From Gemmatimonadales bacterium UBA1120 (GTDB lineage: Bacteria > Gemmatimonadota > Gemmatimonadetes > Longimicrobiales > Gaopeijiaceae): a stretch of 12,524 nt of DNA. Location: the NCBI GenBank assembly GCA_002313925.1, contig DCAZ01000016.1:930-13453 (forward strand). The letters are read 5' to 3'. A program made the position numbers and the translations under genes. Of the stretch, positions 5,584-12,524 are shown piece by piece; position 1 is the first letter of the stretch, and every line of letters starts with the position of its first letter. The notes under the pieces were generated by a model that was given only the letters and a program-made list of their open reading frames with translations, had not been told where the DNA came from and ran no database searches.

Positions 5584-7467
5584 ATGAGCCACTCAGCCGG
5601 AGTATCCGATATCCGTATTCTAGTCACCATGCCGCTAGCTGCCACAGTGCTCATTACCGTAATGGGGTGTGCTGATCTGGCACTAGAACCTGATCGGAAT
5701 CCAACTGCTCTGTCCGTACTCCCGATCGATACAGTCCTGACAAAAGGGCATACCGCGGCGTTGAGAGCTGTCGTTACCGACCAGAATCAACAGGCATTTA
5801 CGCCACTGCCTACCTGGGCTCTACCAGGTTGGTCGATCTCCGATCCACAGATTCTGAGAGTATCAGGTGATGGTTCCATGGAGGGGCTCAAGGGTGGAGA
5901 AGTGACTGTGGCCGGGGAAGTAGCCGGATTGAAGGCTGAAACCCGAGTTCGAGTGAATCCAACTGAGGTTCAGCTTTCTGCACCCTTCATTCACTTAATA
6001 CAAAGTGTTCAAGCTCTCACGGGTAGTGTTCCGCTTATCGCCGGGAAAGATGCACTGCTCAGAGTCTTTATGACCGGCGACCAAATGAGCTTCTTCGAAC
6101 CTACGGTTAGGGCGTCGTTTTATTCCGGAGATGAGGTTGTCTACTCGGTCAGGATGCTATCTCCACTGTATTTTCTTCCGGTATCCCCTGATCAGAGCCA
6201 ACTCGAGAAATCGTACAATACGCTTGTCCCGGCGGCTGTATTACAGCCGGGCGTAGAATTGGTGGTCGAATTGGATCCTGAGGAAGTTGTACCGCTCGCT
6301 CCAGGAAGCTCGGTGCGTGTACCGGAATCAGGTCGTATGGCGCTCAACCCCCGCGAGGTAGAACCGTTCTACCTCCGCGTCGTTCCGGTGTTGGCGTGCG
6401 GATCTCCCTTCCCGGCTTGTTCTGGGCAAATCTTTAATTGGACTGGCAACCTGTCTAAGTACGCCGATCAGGTGCAGTACACTCGACTGATATTCCCAAT
6501 CGCCGACTTCGAAGTCGATGTCAGAGACACCTACACGACTGACGCGAATCTCACTGAGAAGTCAGGATGGAGCAGTTTTCTCAGAGAGATCGACCTCTTA
6601 CGAAGAACAGATCCAGATGGACCGGGTCACTACTACTACGGGGCGGTTACCCTGCCCCAAGGATCGGCATGGGGCGGACTTGGCTACATAGGTAGACCGA
6701 CAAGCGTTGGGCGACCATCAGAATTCACTCTAGCCCATGAGTTGGGTCACAACATGAGTCTGCGCCACGCTCCCTGTGGAGGACCGTCAGGGCCAGATCA
6801 AAACTATCCGTATTCGGGCGGGTTTATCGGAAAATGGGGGTATGATCCACGCGGTGCTTCCGGCCTAGGCGAACTCAAGAACCCTGGGGTAATCAAAGAC
6901 CTCATGTCGTACTGTAACCCTGAGTGGATCAGTGATTACCATTTTGAAAAATCTCTCGCGTTCCGTGCGAATGAAGGGCCAAGTCCACGACAATCTGACA
7001 GGACTCCGCAATCTGAAGATGTCCTGATTCTATGGGGGGGATCTGACGACGGCGTGCTTACACTGGAGCCTGCAATTCACATGACTGCACCTGCGGTGCT
7101 CCCAGTTGAAAATGGCCCGTATCAGATCGAAGGATTCAACGCGAGCGGTGGCTCATTATTCTCCCTTAGTTTCTCGCTCGTTGAGACCGAGTACGGTAGT
7201 GGAGGCGATTTCTATTTTGCCCTTCCGTTCCAAGCGGGAGCAGCTGATGAACTCAGCAGAATCCAGTTGCTAGGTCCTGAAGGTCAAATAGAGCTCGGGG
7301 GTGCAGTGCCCAGCCCCGAGCTCGCGGTGATCACTAATCGGCAAACTGGGCGAATCCAGTCCATAATCAGAGAATGGGATGAGACACTACTCCCAGTTTC
7401 TCCGGAAATGGATGTGCTAGTTACAGACGGTGTTAGTACACGTCGAATTATCGGGGGTATGGAATGA
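5584..7467 (+). CDS. Lipoprotein metalloprotease: Big2 domain plus metzincin-type zinc motif
   Basis: This is a predicted cell-surface zinc endopeptidase of 627 residues from the chosen start. A hydrophobic segment ends in VMGC (Cys29, lipobox). One Big2-like Ig domain lies at about 41-125. The catalytic region carries HELGHNMSLRH (385-395), the HExxHxxxxxH signature with three zinc-binding histidines (385, 389, 395) and general base Glu386. DLMSY follows, with Met441 placed as a Met-turn. Together these indicate a metzincin and not a gluzincin. Cys398 and Cys444 flank the site and could pair, as could Cys272 and Cys278. The last 150 or so residues look like a beta-rich C-terminal domain. The exact peptidase family and substrate are not assigned. 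ATG at 5515 would add 23 residues and make an unusually long 51-residue leader, so I prefer 5584; a strong ribosome binding site is lacking for both. The stop overlaps the next start (ATGA), so the pair is probably co-translated. Confidence 0.85.
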   Translation: MSHSAGVSDIRILVTMPLAATVLITVMGCADLALEPDRNPTALSVLPIDTVLTKGHTAALRAVVTDQNQQAFTPLPTWALPGWSISDPQILRVSGDGSMEGLKGGEVTVAGEVAGLKAETRVRVNPTEVQLSAPFIHLIQSVQALTGSVPLIAGKDALLRVFMTGDQMSFFEPTVRASFYSGDEVVYSVRMLSPLYFLPVSPDQSQLEKSYNTLVPAAVLQPGVELVVELDPEEVVPLAPGSSVRVPESGRMALNPREVEPFYLRVVPVLACGSPFPACSGQIFNWTGNLSKYADQVQYTRLIFPIADFEVDVRDTYTTDANLTEKSGWSSFLREIDLLRRTDPDGPGHYYYGAVTLPQGSAWGGLGYIGRPTSVGRPSEFTLAHELGHNMSLRHAPCGGPSGPDQNYPYSGGFIGKWGYDPRGASGLGELKNPGVIKDLMSYCNPEWISDYHFEKSLAFRANEGPSPRQSDRTPQSEDVLILWGGSDDGVLTLEPAIHMTAPAVLPVENGPYQIEGFNASGGSLFSLSFSLVETEYGSGGDFYFALPFQAGAADELSRIQLLGPEGQIELGGAVPSPELAVITNRQTGRIQSIIREWDETLLPVSPEMDVLVTDGVSTRRIIGGME

Positions 7468-8024
7468 GAACTCCCCTTAAGTGTCGGTCACTCATTCTAC
7501 CCGTATTTCTGTTGGGGCTATTCGGCCTACTCTATAACCCAGTAGAGGCACAGATATACGCTGAGGTCCGGGGCGGAACCGCAGTTGGTAGCCATACTGC
7601 CACTGCAGCTGCAATGGAGCTTGAGCCAGGATTGTCGGTTGCCGGGATGATTTCTCTTCAGACATCGGGAGTTCTTAGCCTATACGCTGGATTCGTGCGA
7701 ACTCAGTTTGGATGCAGCAACGGCTTCTGTACCGACCGTGATATAACGTTCGCCGGAAATGATGCGCGCCTTGGGCTTTCTCTGAGCCGCGGAGGGCCTT
7801 GGATGCAGGTGGGCCTACTCTACGGTGGAACCGGAGCCGATGGAGACAAGCTTAATGGCGGCATCGGAGTCGAGGCGGGCCTTGGTCTGGCTTTTTCTGC
7901 AGGGAAGCTCCGATTCTCTCCAGGACTGATATACCGGCGACATAACGCAAGTACCGCGATCAGGAAGGACCACGCTGTTTCATTAAGTCTCGACTTAGGA
8001 ATAGGACTTCAGCTCAGAAACTGA
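7464..8024 (+). CDS. Small exported beta-barrel-like outer-membrane protein (hypothetical)
   Basis: This 186-residue protein belongs to no family I recognise. It has a clear Sec signal peptide: a basic start, a hydrophobic core, and cleavage after Val-Glu-Ala near residue 29. The mature part consists of short alternating hydrophobic/polar strands rich in Gly, Leu and Ser, such as MQVGLLYGG, LRFSPGLIYRR and SLSLDLGIGLQL, with turns between. This is the look of a small eight-strand-type outer-membrane barrel. The terminal residue is Asn, not the usual Phe. Two cysteines (FGCSNGFC) could close one loop. The ATG lies inside the stop of the protease gene (4-base ATGA overlap), so the two are almost certainly one transcription and translation unit. 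A role in exporting, anchoring or partnering the protease is inferred from that coupling only. Confidence 0.75.
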   Translation: MRTPLKCRSLILPVFLLGLFGLLYNPVEAQIYAEVRGGTAVGSHTATAAAMELEPGLSVAGMISLQTSGVLSLYAGFVRTQFGCSNGFCTDRDITFAGNDARLGLSLSRGGPWMQVGLLYGGTGADGDKLNGGIGVEAGLGLAFSAGKLRFSPGLIYRRHNASTAIRKDHAVSLSLDLGIGLQLRN

Positions 8025-8055
8025 GTCGTCCTTAGTCCACCGCAGTTCTAATCCT

Positions 8056-10116
8056 TTATTTGCTCCCTGCTCCGAGTCCTCCATCAGTCACGGGATCACC
8101 GGCGACCTTGTAGCGGTCGAACCAATTTCTCAACAGGAGTTGCACACGTATAAAGTTGGTCGGGGGACGGCTTCGGCTGTGCCATCCGTCCGTGAGACGA
8201 ACCATCGCTGTCGGGATTTGGCGGAGCTTTAGCGCCCGATAATATTGCTCAGTTTGCTCCATAGGTGTGCGTAGATCCCGTTCTCCTGTCATGAGCATCG
8301 TGGGCGTTGTGACGTTGCCCACGTACATGAGTGGTGAGCGTTGCAGATGCTCTGATGGGTCTTCCCAGAAATGTTTCTCGAAATCGAAGTACCAGCTCGC
8401 TCCATCCGTGGTACCGACAAAACTCATCCAGTTCGTCACAGGTGCTTTCGCGACAGCGGCCGTGAAGCGATCTGTGTGTCCTACTATCCAGGACGTCAGC
8501 ACACCACCACCAGAACCTCCATAAACGAAGAGATTCCTTTCGTCGATATACCCTCGGGCTATCAAGGAATCGACTCCAACCATAAGGTCGTCATAGTCCA
8601 TCGATGGATAGGCATAGTTGATCGCGTTGCCAAACTCCGATCCGTAACCTGAGCTACCCCTTGGGTTCGTGTAGAGAACTACATAATCATTCGCCGCGTG
8701 ATCTTGGTTCTTGAAGTCGAACCCAGAGTTATACATCGAGTGCGGACCACCATGGATTCGCAAGATCAATGGATATTTCTTTGAGCTATCAAAACCGGGC
8801 GGCTTGTTGATCCAACCTTGGATGTCGAGCCCATCGACAGATTTGTACCAAATCTCTTCTACCTCACCTAATTCTACCTGAGACAACACTGCTTCATTCG
8901 TTCCCTTGAGGACACGGATTTCACTAGGGTTCTGAAGTGAATAGGTCACTAGGCTCCCGGGTTCATAGTATGATGTCCGGATTCCCACTGCTGAGCCATT
9001 ATCCGCGATATCTGTTGTCGAGAGCATATGGTTACCCTCGGTGACACTCTGCGGCTCTCCATTAAGTGGCACGAACCAGAGGTTCGAAGTCCCCTTCATC
9101 GAAGCCGTGAAATAGAGACCACGTCCATCAGCAGTCCACCTCACGTTGCCAATGCCTCCCATCTCACGGGCTATAACCCGCGATCCCGAACCATTCGCAT
9201 TCATTACGTACATCTCTCTTTCCGTGTACGTATCCGTCGTGAACTCGTCACCCTGGTATGCAATCAAGCTTCCATCTGGGGAAGGAAGAGGGCTGGTTTC
9301 GCTTCCTCGTCGGTTTGTGATTTGCTGAATCGCGCCCGATGCCACGTCAACCGAATAAAGAGCGGACTCGCGATACTGATACTCGGCATCCTCAACCCTG
9401 AGACCCGAAAACAAAATGCTCTGACCGTCCGGCATCCATTGCGGGGAGCCATGGTCAAAGTTTCCGTTGGTCACGCGCCGTGCCGTGCCCCCTGATGCAG
9501 AAACAACATAGATGTGACGCGAACCCACAGGAGACCACCCAGAACCATCACGCCTATAATTGAGCTTCTCTACAATCCTCGGAGATGCCGTCCAGTCGGC
9601 ACCCTCAGGGCGCTGGGGCATCTCTATCTGCCATGCTGGATCCATCGGAGCTTCATCTAATACATTAAAAGCAAGCCAATTACCATCCGGTGACCACTGG
9701 ATGCTTGATGGCGATTCTGTCAGCCTCGTCACCTGCGACACGGCCCCTTCTGCGTCCATCCAACGTACGAAAATCTGTGCACCCTGAGGTTCGCCCTGCT
9801 TCACAAAAGCCACCCTGGTTCCATCGGGAGACCAAGCTGGTGAACCGCCTTCTAGCAAGAAACGGTTCCGGCCGCCATCGGCATCCATAATCCAAACTTC
9901 AGACGCGTGCCTGTCGTTGACTTTATCAATCCATTCACGTACGTACACCAGTTGGGTGGCGTCCGGAGAGAGTTGGGGGTTTTGGACAAACTCCCAATCG
10001 AGATAGTGGCCGACCTTGAGCCGTGAAGAGCTCTCTTGGGCCTGTGCTTCAAGCCCACTGAAAGCAAACGCAAGAGTCAGCAGTGTAAGCAGGCGAGATA
10101 GCATGTAGCGGCTCAT
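8056..10116 (-). CDS. Secreted S9-family (prolyl oligopeptidase-like) serine peptidase
   Basis: This 686-residue exported serine peptidase of the DPP4/acylaminoacyl-peptidase type probably trims peptides in the periplasm or outside the cell. A signal peptide ends near residue 26 (EAQA, then QE). The N-terminal half is a beta-propeller with at least six TolB/PD40-type repeats carrying xxSPDGxxLAF, for example PAWSPDGTRVAF and IQWSPDGNWLAF. The C-terminal alpha/beta-hydrolase domain (from about 420) has the nucleophile elbow YGGSGGG with Ser535, then Asp614 in GERDLRTP and His646 in DGWHSRS, a complete triad. RIHGGPHSMY is the usual oxyanion-region HGGP. The chosen ATG has a good ribosome binding site (GGAG, 7 bases upstream) and places the signal peptide at the N-terminus. 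A frame extended to 10185 lacks both. The gene is alone on its strand and convergent to the protease/barrel unit. Length and motifs are typical; nothing is missing. Confidence 0.93.
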   Translation of the reverse strand: MSRYMLSRLLTLLTLAFAFSGLEAQAQESSSRLKVGHYLDWEFVQNPQLSPDATQLVYVREWIDKVNDRHASEVWIMDADGGRNRFLLEGGSPAWSPDGTRVAFVKQGEPQGAQIFVRWMDAEGAVSQVTRLTESPSSIQWSPDGNWLAFNVLDEAPMDPAWQIEMPQRPEGADWTASPRIVEKLNYRRDGSGWSPVGSRHIYVVSASGGTARRVTNGNFDHGSPQWMPDGQSILFSGLRVEDAEYQYRESALYSVDVASGAIQQITNRRGSETSPLPSPDGSLIAYQGDEFTTDTYTEREMYVMNANGSGSRVIAREMGGIGNVRWTADGRGLYFTASMKGTSNLWFVPLNGEPQSVTEGNHMLSTTDIADNGSAVGIRTSYYEPGSLVTYSLQNPSEIRVLKGTNEAVLSQVELGEVEEIWYKSVDGLDIQGWINKPPGFDSSKKYPLILRIHGGPHSMYNSGFDFKNQDHAANDYVVLYTNPRGSSGYGSEFGNAINYAYPSMDYDDLMVGVDSLIARGYIDERNLFVYGGSGGGVLTSWIVGHTDRFTAAVAKAPVTNWMSFVGTTDGASWYFDFEKHFWEDPSEHLQRSPLMYVGNVTTPTMLMTGERDLRTPMEQTEQYYRALKLRQIPTAMVRLTDGWHSRSRPPTNFIRVQLLLRNWFDRYKVAGDPVTDGGLGAGSK

Positions 10117-10280
10117 GAGAAGACTCCGTCTCTTCAGGTAAGTCAGACAAACTTCAAGATGGATACGGCATTCACGAATGTTCAATAGACTGGGTAGATG
10201 CGCTACAGCAAGAATACTCGAGGGTATCGTTGATCGGAGTTGATCACGCCAGAAACTTTCCTAATGACGCACTGAAGCAG
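10117..10280. other. Intergenic region upstream of the S9 peptidase
   Basis: This gap of 164 bases lies between the permease stop and the S9 peptidase start, both on the minus strand. A tandem GTTGATC pair (10229-10245) is the only repeat seen. A weak candidate promoter for the peptidase is TTGCTG followed, 16 bases on, by TCTATT (minus strand, about 10186-10213). No clear terminator for the metal operon is visible. Confidence 0.3.
10124..10127 (-). promoter_or_regulatory. Ribosome binding site deciding the S9 peptidase start
   Basis: GGAG on the minus strand lies 7 bases before the ATG at 10116. It favours that start over the upstream in-frame ATG at 10185. Confidence 0.7.
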
Positions 10281-11123
10281 TTAGTCACCCTGCTCAAGGC
10301 TGGCCACTATAATCTTACGACCAGGTCGGATACCTAGAACCGGCCGGAGTACGGCCGCCAAGATCAGACTTACACCAAATGTGCAGACGAGAAGTGGACC
10401 TGTCGCCAGATCCCAGTAGAACGAAGCACCGATACCACTCAGGATGGAGGCAGTTCCAGCACCCCACGCAATAAAGAGGGCCAGCCCAAAGCGATTCGTG
10501 TAGAGAAAAGCAATCACTGCTGGGATTACTAGCGCTGTGAAGACCATTAGTACTCCAGCAATCTCAACTGAGAGAGAGATCACGATCCCAAAGGTCACAT
10601 AGAACACAAAGTCCCAGAGCCTGATATTTCCGACCCTCTCAGGTGCAAAAGTCAGGGCCAAAAACTTCCGTCTCAGTAAGTAGTGAACGAGCCCTACGGC
10701 TACATACGCACTCGCCATCTTGCCTATGGCAGGCCAGCCAACCCAAATCAATGTGCCTGTAAGCATCTCTTGGAGATGTTCAGAACCCTCCGCTGTAAGA
10801 CTGGCAAGCAGAATCACCGCAGCGGACGCTACCACATACGAAACCCCGATAATCGCCTCCTGGGGTACAATCGATTTCTCCATGCGGGTCATTGAGAAGA
10901 GCAAGGCACCGAGAACCGTGAAACCAAAGGCGAACAAGAGTGACGTGGTCGTACTGGGCTCGATGCCCATCAAGAGGGCCACAGTAGTTCCAAGAGCTGC
11001 GATTTGAGCGAATGCGAGATCAATGAAGATCACTTCACGGGCGATAACGTGTAGGCCCAGGTATGCATGGATCGAAAGAATAATGAGCGCCGCCACGATC
11101 GGTGGGATCATTAGATCAAGCAT
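10281..11123 (-). CDS. Metal (zinc/manganese) ABC transporter permease, ABC-3 family
   Basis: This 280-residue inner-membrane subunit of a ZnuB/TroC/MntB-type importer passes Zn2+ or Mn2+ delivered by a periplasmic binding protein into the cytoplasm. It is almost entirely hydrophobic, with about seven or eight membrane segments and the normal family length. Recognisable family regions are REVIFIDLAFAQIAALG (near 29-45), in the place of the usual RxxxFxxxALSHAxLPG, and GVLMVFTALVIPAVIA (near 190-205), in the place of the conserved helix ending in LxIPAAxA. The Zn-versus-Mn choice cannot be read from the sequence. The ATG at 11123 has GGAG 8 bases upstream; a GTG at 11126 is an alternative adding one residue. 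It follows the binding-protein gene by 21 bases on the same strand, so the two form an operon. No ATPase gene follows; the next gene is the unrelated S9 peptidase. Confidence 0.92.
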   Translation of the reverse strand: MLDLMIPPIVAALIILSIHAYLGLHVIAREVIFIDLAFAQIAALGTTVALLMGIEPSTTTSLLFAFGFTVLGALLFSMTRMEKSIVPQEAIIGVSYVVASAAVILLASLTAEGSEHLQEMLTGTLIWVGWPAIGKMASAYVAVGLVHYLLRRKFLALTFAPERVGNIRLWDFVFYVTFGIVISLSVEIAGVLMVFTALVIPAVIAFLYTNRFGLALFIAWGAGTASILSGIGASFYWDLATGPLLVCTFGVSLILAAVLRPVLGIRPGRKIIVASLEQGD

Positions 11124-11131
11124 CACCTTAT

Positions 11132-11135
11132 CTCC
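11132..11135 (-). promoter_or_regulatory. Ribosome binding site of the permease gene
   Basis: GGAG lies 8 bases before the ATG at 11123. It sits in a GGAGATAA string that is also found before the binding-protein start, which supports both chosen starts. Confidence 0.7.
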
Positions 11136-11144
11136 GTGCGAGAA

Positions 11145-12176
11145 TCATCGGCTGACAAAGGCCTGGGCGAGCTCCATTACCCAGGTATCAACCAATGTGA
11201 AGTAATCATCAACACCTTCTCTGGCATAGGGTGATAGAGGGACCCGAACGATGATTGCATCACCCCTAGTTGCGACAACTTCTACTTTACTTTCGTCAAA
11301 ATACGTCGCGGACAAAAGCACATTCAGGTTCTCTTCCCGCATGCGGGCGATTAGCTGAGCTACATGTCCCGGTGTTGGCGGAATACCGGGCTTTGCCTCC
11401 ACATAATCTGCACAGCGTACCTGGAAGCGGTCTTCGAAGTAGGCCCAGTTCTTGTGATAGCAAATTATCTCTTGTCCACGGAAAGGGTTTGCTATTTGGA
11501 GCCATCCACCCAGGGATTCGATAAGGGGCGCACCCTCAAATTCCTGTTCGTCTAGAAACTCGAACAGCGTTCGGTTTAGTGCGAGTTGCCCTAGTGTCTC
11601 GCCACCTATGAGTTCTACCAAACGTTCCCCGAACAGCCTCTGGTAAATTTGTTCAATGAAGCTTGCGAGCCCGGCATCAAAGTGTGCAGCCCTATCTGGA
11701 GCAACCCTCTTGAGCCCTATCGTGATGTTACGGGCCACCTGTAGCGTCCGGAGCGGGTCAGTCGTCAGATGTGGGTTACCGAAGATGTGAACGTCTCCAC
11801 CACTCCGGTCCGCAGTAACGGGCACGTCCAAAAGCTCAACACCCGTATAAGCAGTCACATAGCCCCTACCCCCTTCGAGGACATTTGAATTACCTGCCCG
11901 GTCGAGTAGCGTCGGTACCCATAGCTCCAGGTCGAGTCCAGTCGTGACAAACATATCGGCTCGACGAATATCGAGTGCAAAACTCGGCTTTGGCCGCACA
12001 AAATGAGCATCTTCATTTGGGTTCGCGATCGACGATACCATCACCTCTTGTCCACCGATCTGTCGGGTGATCTCTGCATAGATGGGTAGCGTCGCGACAA
12101 CACGCACGGGAGCCAGCTGTTCCTTGTAACTGGACGGCGCTAGCAGCAGAAGGGTTATCAGTACTGTTCTCATCAT
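11145..12176 (-). CDS. Metal ABC transporter substrate-binding protein (ZnuA/TroA-like, cluster 9)
   Basis: This 343-residue periplasmic binding protein captures Zn2+ or Mn2+ and hands it to the permease encoded just downstream. A short hydrophobic N-terminal segment (about 3-14) is the export signal; the cleavage site is unclear and there is no lipobox. Family landmarks are VRVVATLPIYAEI at the mature N-terminus, NEDAHFVRPKPS with ligand His58, GNPHLTTDP with His136, and CYHKNWAYF with His241. The fourth ligand, usually an Asp or Glu near the C-terminus, is not obvious: that region reads VRVPLSPYAREGVDDYF. The His-rich loop typical of many zinc-specific ZnuA proteins is absent. Metal preference is therefore open. 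The ATG at 12176 has GGAG 8 bases upstream and is preferred over a GTG at 12203. It is the middle gene of an operon with the partial barrel protein (51 bases upstream) and the permease (21 bases downstream). Confidence 0.9.
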   Translation of the reverse strand: MMRTVLITLLLLAPSSYKEQLAPVRVVATLPIYAEITRQIGGQEVMVSSIANPNEDAHFVRPKPSFALDIRRADMFVTTGLDLELWVPTLLDRAGNSNVLEGGRGYVTAYTGVELLDVPVTADRSGGDVHIFGNPHLTTDPLRTLQVARNITIGLKRVAPDRAAHFDAGLASFIEQIYQRLFGERLVELIGGETLGQLALNRTLFEFLDEQEFEGAPLIESLGGWLQIANPFRGQEIICYHKNWAYFEDRFQVRCADYVEAKPGIPPTPGHVAQLIARMREENLNVLLSATYFDESKVEVVATRGDAIIVRVPLSPYAREGVDDYFTLVDTWVMELAQAFVSR

Positions 12177-12184
12177 CCTATTAT

Positions 12185-12188
12185 CTCC
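12185..12188 (-). promoter_or_regulatory. Ribosome binding site deciding the binding-protein start
   Basis: GGAG lies 8 bases before the first ATG of a tandem ATGATG at 12176. An upstream GTG frame start at 12203 has no comparable site. Confidence 0.7.
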
Positions 12189-12227
12189 GTAGAGCACCGA
12201 CACAGGTAATCTAACCCTGCCATGATC

Positions 12228-12524
12228 TCAGTAGGTCTCATGCTTGTGTGGGCCCATTGCGAACGTCACCTGAAGAAGCAGTCTCCCTTCCCTGCCATCC
12301 ACAAAGCTCCTTCCGAGTAAGTCGTACTCGAGTCTTAGCCTGACATACTCACTTTGCCACCAACTAAGCGTCGGCGAGATAAGCCAAGCCGTCTCATCTG
12401 GATCTTGCGGACTAGAACTTCTAGCTAACCTGGCACCCATGAGCCAACTCTCAGAGAGTCGAATTTCTCCCATACCCCAAAATCCAAAAGCTCGCCCCGA
12501 GATCTCGTGCGCCTCTTCGTGCCC
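12228..12524 (-). CDS. C-terminus of a barrel-like, His-bearing outer-membrane protein (partial)
   Basis: The frame is open from the right window edge to a TGA at 12228-12230, giving the last 98 residues of a longer protein. An internal ATG at 12473 is not a start, because the frame continues upstream with no stop. The sequence is a run of amphipathic strands separated by polar turns (LSESWLMGARLARS, AWLISPTLSWW, YVRLRLEYDLLG, RLLLQVTFAMG), as in a beta-barrel, and ends in an aromatic Tyr. Histidines cluster at the visible N-terminal end (GHEEAHE) and at the C-terminus (GPHKHETY). The gene lies 51 bases upstream of the metal-binding-protein gene on the same strand. An outer-membrane role in metal uptake is therefore plausible but inferred. 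The family cannot be assigned from this fragment; a TonB-dependent receptor or a smaller porin-like protein are both possible. Confidence 0.7.
   Translation of the reverse strand, partial: GHEEAHEISGRAFGFWGMGEIRLSESWLMGARLARSSSPQDPDETAWLISPTLSWWQSEYVRLRLEYDLLGRSFVDGREGRLLLQVTFAMGPHKHETY

Noticed and set aside
9028..9495. Plus-strand open frame of 155 codons inside the S9 peptidase gene
   Set aside because: The opposite strand encodes the propeller of a complete S9 peptidase; the plus-strand frame has no domain or ribosome binding site.
10117..10185. N-terminal extension of the S9 peptidase to the ATG at 10185
   Set aside because: The 23 extra residues would precede a standard signal peptide, while the ATG at 10116 has a well-placed GGAG.

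Overview
The window looks like chromosomal DNA of a Gram-negative (diderm) bacterium of roughly 50% GC. It encodes several lipoproteins, two proteins with outer-membrane beta-barrel character, a secreted S9 peptidase and a metal ABC transporter. Exported proteins combining Big2 Ig-like domains with RCC1 propellers, a Big2-bearing zinc protease and a secreted S9 peptidase are a mix I associate with Gemmatimonadota and relatives. That assignment is an inference: only about 21 bases of 16S rRNA are present and no taxonomic search was possible.

Layout, left to right. Positions 1-454 hold the 5' tip of a 16S rRNA gene on the minus strand, its leader with hairpins and a boxA-like element, a good rrn promoter (300-328), and tRNA-His(GTG), all reading leftward. 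Then comes a plus-strand lipoprotein of the calcineurin-like phosphoesterase fold (695-1699). Convergent to it is a minus-strand pair of large paralogous lipoproteins (1800-3539 and 3533-5197). Each is built as lipobox, two Ig-like Big2 domains and seven RCC1 repeats, and their reading frames overlap by 7 bases. tRNA-Arg(TCT) follows at 5369-5442, minus strand.

The next plus-strand unit is a lipoprotein with a Big2 domain and a metzincin-type zinc protease motif (5584-7467), coupled through an ATGA overlap to a small exported beta-barrel-like protein (7464-8024). Convergent to it is a secreted S9 (prolyl oligopeptidase family) peptidase (8056-10116). The right end is a minus-strand metal-uptake operon: the C-terminus of a His-bearing barrel-like protein (cut by the window edge), a ZnuA/TroA-type binding protein, and a ZnuB/TroC-type membrane permease. 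No transporter ATPase is visible.

Most of the coding capacity is directed to the cell surface or periplasm. The least explained parts are the two cysteine-patterned Big2-RCC1 lipoproteins and the protease/barrel pair. The metal operon could supply zinc for the nearby metalloenzymes, but nothing in the sequence shows that link. No CRISPR array, insertion sequence, integrase or recognisable defence system was seen.
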